Below, piece by piece: positions 5,744 to 7,697 of a stretch of DNA of 7,697 nucleotides. The notes beneath the pieces were generated by a model, which did no database searches, was not told where the DNA came from, and saw nothing but the letters and a program-made list of their open reading frames with translations. How positions within the stretch are numbered: position 1 is the stretch's first letter; each line of letters starts with the position of its first letter. Made by a program: the position numbers and the translations under genes. The stretch is from NCBI GenBank assembly GCA_903929105.1, contig CAIYTL010000152.1:1-7697 (forward strand), in the 5' to 3' direction. The stretch is from an uncultured Micrococcales bacterium (GTDB lineage: Bacteria > Actinomycetota > Actinomycetes > Actinomycetales > Microbacteriaceae).

Positions 5744-6720
5744 TAGTTGAAAATCACTTCGTTCTGCAGGCCACGAGCCCAGTCTGAGGCGGCCATTGGC
5801 TTTTTGCCAGCGGGTTGAACTTCTTTGAGCTCAAGCAGGGTTCCTTGCCCGCAGTGAACTAAGACACGGTTTTTTTGTATCGAAACTAGGCCGAGAGTAT
5901 GTTCGACGGTTTCGCCAAGCGAAGCCCAGTCGGTTGCGCCAAGCGCTCGCGCGGCGAGTATTCGAAAAGGTTCACCGCTATCGATTGATTGCTCCGTTGT
6001 TTTCGCAAATGCGAAAGCCACGGGTTCAGGGTTAAATGCTCGAACTTGGTTTTCAATTTGAACTGCGGTTTGGGCAAAGTTGATTTTAGCGGCCTCGCGA
6101 GTGGGTTTGGCTGCAAGTGCTTGTGAGCCAATCACCTGCGGGGTTGGCGACCTTAAACCAGAAGCGATTTCAGGCAAAACCTGCCAAAGTGCGCTGATTC
6201 CTAGAGCCGTGAGTCGGCGAAGCAGATCACCGGCATTCTCATCGGGCTGCACTTCTGCGGGAACCTTTAGCCAAACGGGCCCGGTATCCATGCCTTCATC
6301 TAGTTGAAAAACGGTCACGCCGGTAGTTTTGTCGCCGTTGAGCAAGGCATTTTGCACCGGAGCAGCGCCACGCCAGAGCGGTAGCAGGCTGTAGTGAATG
6401 TTGATCCAGCCCTTGGCGGTGCTCGCTAAGGCCTCGCGGCGAAGCAGCGCGCCATAAGCAACGATTACACCTAAATCTGCGCCAAAGTCGCTCAGAGCCT
6501 CAACTGCTGGTTCATCAACTCTTTTGGTTTTTATAACTGGAATTCCCGCGGCCTCAGCGACTTGAGCCACCGGCGACGGCGTCATGACGCGCTTGCGGCC
6601 TAACGGAGCGTCTGGCCTGGTGAGCACGGCAACCACTTCGACAAAACCTGATTCGCCCTGCAGTAGTGCCTGCAGTGTTGCTGCCGCGTTGGCAGGTGTG
6701 CCAGCGAAGATTATTTTCAA
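5743..6720 (-). CDS. fmt: Methionyl-tRNA formyltransferase (Fmt)
   Basis: Fmt formylates Met-tRNAi using 10-formyltetrahydrofolate, providing the initiator for bacterial translation. The 325-residue length is normal. The N-terminal MKIIFAGTPANAAATL opens the Rossmann formyltransferase domain. The catalytic Asn107, His109 and Asp145 lie in WINIHYSLLPLWRGAAPVQ (105-123) and QLDEGMDTGPVW (139-150). The C-terminal tRNA-binding domain covers about 205-325. The start is TTG: an in-frame TAA lies nine bases upstream, the Shine-Dalgarno AAAGGA is five bases upstream, and the first ATG (Met46) would remove the conserved IFAGTP strand. The usual neighbour def is not visible on the downstream side; the upstream neighbour is priA, 22 bases away. 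The stop overlaps the rsmB start by one base. Confidence 0.97.
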   Translation of the reverse strand: MKIIFAGTPANAAATLQALLQGESGFVEVVAVLTRPDAPLGRKRVMTPSPVAQVAEAAGIPVIKTKRVDEPAVEALSDFGADLGVIVAYGALLRREALASTAKGWINIHYSLLPLWRGAAPVQNALLNGDKTTGVTVFQLDEGMDTGPVWLKVPAEVQPDENAGDLLRRLTALGISALWQVLPEIASGLRSPTPQVIGSQALAAKPTREAAKINFAQTAVQIENQVRAFNPEPVAFAFAKTTEQSIDSGEPFRILAARALGATDWASLGETVEHTLGLVSIQKNRVLVHCGQGTLLELKEVQPAGKKPMAASDWARGLQNEVIFN

Positions 6721-6725
6721 TGAAG

Positions 6726-6731
6726 TCCTTT
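6726..6731 (-). promoter_or_regulatory. Shine-Dalgarno sequence supporting the TTG start of fmt
   Basis: The minus strand reads AAAGGA, five bases before TTG at 6720-6718, in the 22-base priA-fmt gap. With the in-frame TAA overlapping it, this fixes the rare TTG start. No promoter is evident in the gap, so fmt is probably read through from priA or an upstream gene. Confidence 0.7.
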
Positions 6732-6742
6732 AGGTCTAGCCT

Positions 6743-7697
6743 CTAGATTACTTCGGGTTCGTCCATCTTGATTCGAATTGGCCTGGCGGCACGACCGTTT
6801 TTGGGGTTTACTCTCAACCCTGAAGAGCCGTGAAGCAGAACCTGAGCTCGCAAAACGGCAGCGAGTTCGGCCCCAGCTGCGTATTCGTATCGAATCAGAA
6901 GGCGCAACAGGTCTGGTTCTTTGCCTGGCAGCGGGCCTAGAACTCTCACTGACCTGATGTCGGCAACCGCGGCGCTGATGGCATCTAGCGTTTCGCGAAT
7001 CGCGGTGACTGATGCCAAGCGAACTGCTGGAGCAAATGCCAGCTCACGTCTGGTCTCAAGCTCTTCAGCAGCAAGTTGCCCCTGTTGCCAAAATGCAAGT
7101 TTTTGACCGAATTCACCGGCCAAACCAATGGCGGCTCCCCTGCCCGAATCTGAAAGCAGGGCGAATGCGTTGCTCCAAAGCCGCACGGCATCTTCGGTTG
7201 CTCGCAGAGTGTCGCGGGCGAGCAAGTTTTGGCAGTCAAGCAGCACAACGGCCGCATAGCCCTGCTCGGCTAGTGGCTCTGCCCCAGCAGTAGCAATCAC
7301 TAGTGCTGGCTTAGAGGCGACTTTTTCGATGCGCACGTCACCAGTGCTCTCGATAACACGCACGCCAGCGAAAGTCTTAGCTAACTCGGTTGCCGTTCGG
7401 GTTGCTCCGGCCTGCCCAAGTCGAAGTTCTTGTGCGCCACATTCTCGGCACTTATGGCCAAGATTGAACGCATTGCACCAGCGACATTTTGGTTGGTTTT
7501 TAGAATCTAGCCATAATGGGCCGTTGCACTCTTTGCACAGAGCTCGGCTCGAACAGGCTTTGCAATAGGCAGAAACCGAGTTTCCTTTAGCCCCAACTTG
7601 AACCAGCACGGGCCCGCGAGTGAGCCCCTCACGAATGGTTTTGTAGGCTAGCCCATCGATTCGATAACCTTCATCGCTCACGGCGATGTTGGGCCGA
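6743..7697 (-). CDS. priA: Primosomal protein N' (PriA), actinobacterial helicase-motif-deficient type, 5' end outside the window
   Basis: PriA recognises stalled or collapsed forks and starts replisome reloading. Only the last 317 residues are present, beginning RPNIAVSDEG; the frame stays open to the edge, so a GTG at 7681 is an internal codon rather than the start. Residues 45-86 of the fragment hold eight cysteines in four CxxC pairs (45/48, 54/57, 71/74, 83/86), the paired zinc-binding insertion typical of PriA. After it, the places where helicase motifs V (GTQMIAKGHDF-like) and VI (QVAGRAGR-like) belong read ATAGAEPLAEQGY and LWSNAFALLSD, so helicase function is probably lost. RELAFAPAVRLASV and the VRVLGPLPG to IRIKMDEPEV region are the recognisable C-terminal domain. 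Degenerate PriA of this kind is known in actinobacteria (UniProt entries for mycobacterial PriA caution that helicase activity is unlikely). It heads the visible part of the fmt-rsmB-rpe operon. Confidence 0.9.
   Translation of the reverse strand, partial: RPNIAVSDEGYRIDGLAYKTIREGLTRGPVLVQVGAKGNSVSAYCKACSSRALCKECNGPLWLDSKNQPKCRWCNAFNLGHKCRECGAQELRLGQAGATRTATELAKTFAGVRVIESTGDVRIEKVASKPALVIATAGAEPLAEQGYAAVVLLDCQNLLARDTLRATEDAVRLWSNAFALLSDSGRGAAIGLAGEFGQKLAFWQQGQLAAEELETRRELAFAPAVRLASVTAIRETLDAISAAVADIRSVRVLGPLPGKEPDLLRLLIRYEYAAGAELAAVLRAQVLLHGSSGLRVNPKNGRAARPIRIKMDEPEVI

Noticed and set aside
7679..7681. GTG as a possible start of a short, separate 312-residue gene in the priA region
   Set aside because: The frame continues upstream to the window edge with residues RPNIA that fit PriA sequence, and no ribosome site precedes the GTG; it is the C-terminal part of a longer gene.
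1..7697. Search for mobile elements, CRISPR repeats, tRNA genes, toxin-antitoxin pairs or defence genes
   Set aside because: None seen on either strand. All space is taken by conserved housekeeping genes with matching orientation and composition, so I make no claim of an undescribed system.

Overview
The window looks like an ordinary chromosomal segment from an actinobacterium. GC content is moderate, roughly low-to-mid 50s percent by eye. Three observations point to a low-GC Microbacteriaceae-type lineage, such as the small freshwater Luna-type actinobacteria: the gene order priA-fmt-rsmB-rpe followed by a his cluster running into trpE, the close resemblance of HisG and HisE to mycobacterial homologues, and a PriA C-terminal half without recognisable helicase motifs. 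The genus-level assignment is inference. All nine genes lie on the minus strand, so transcription runs from high to low coordinates. Coding density is very high and no gap exceeds 90 bases.

Right part (7697 down to 3492): the C-terminal part of priA (replication restart protein, 5' end outside the window), then fmt (Met-tRNAi formyltransferase), rsmB (16S rRNA m5C967 methyltransferase with a NusB-like domain) and rpe (ribulose-phosphate 3-epimerase). Spacings are 22 bases, a 1-base TAATG overlap, and 2 bases, so this is very likely one translationally coupled operon. It combines replication, translation initiation, rRNA modification and pentose phosphate metabolism.

Left part (3401 down to 1): hisE, hisG, hisF, hisI and the first 362 codons of trpE. 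The 90-base rpe-hisE gap holds a nested inverted repeat and a TANNNT -10 element placed exactly as in actinobacterial leaderless promoters. I infer that a separate his-trp transcript starts there. hisG-hisF are 5 bases apart, and hisF-hisI and hisI-trpE overlap by ATGA. HisG starts the histidine pathway, HisE and HisI do steps 2 and 3, and HisF makes the imidazole ring with HisH (not in this window). The anthranilate synthase large subunit then follows on the same message.

I see no mobile element, CRISPR array, tRNA, rRNA, phage gene or defence system, and no convincing previously undescribed system. The points worth a second look are small: an A-AAA-AAA slippery heptamer at the hisI stop/trpE start, the inferred leaderless hisE promoter, the rpe-hisE nested inverted repeat, an AT-rich palindrome before hisG, substitutions in two HisF active-site loops, and the degenerate PriA.
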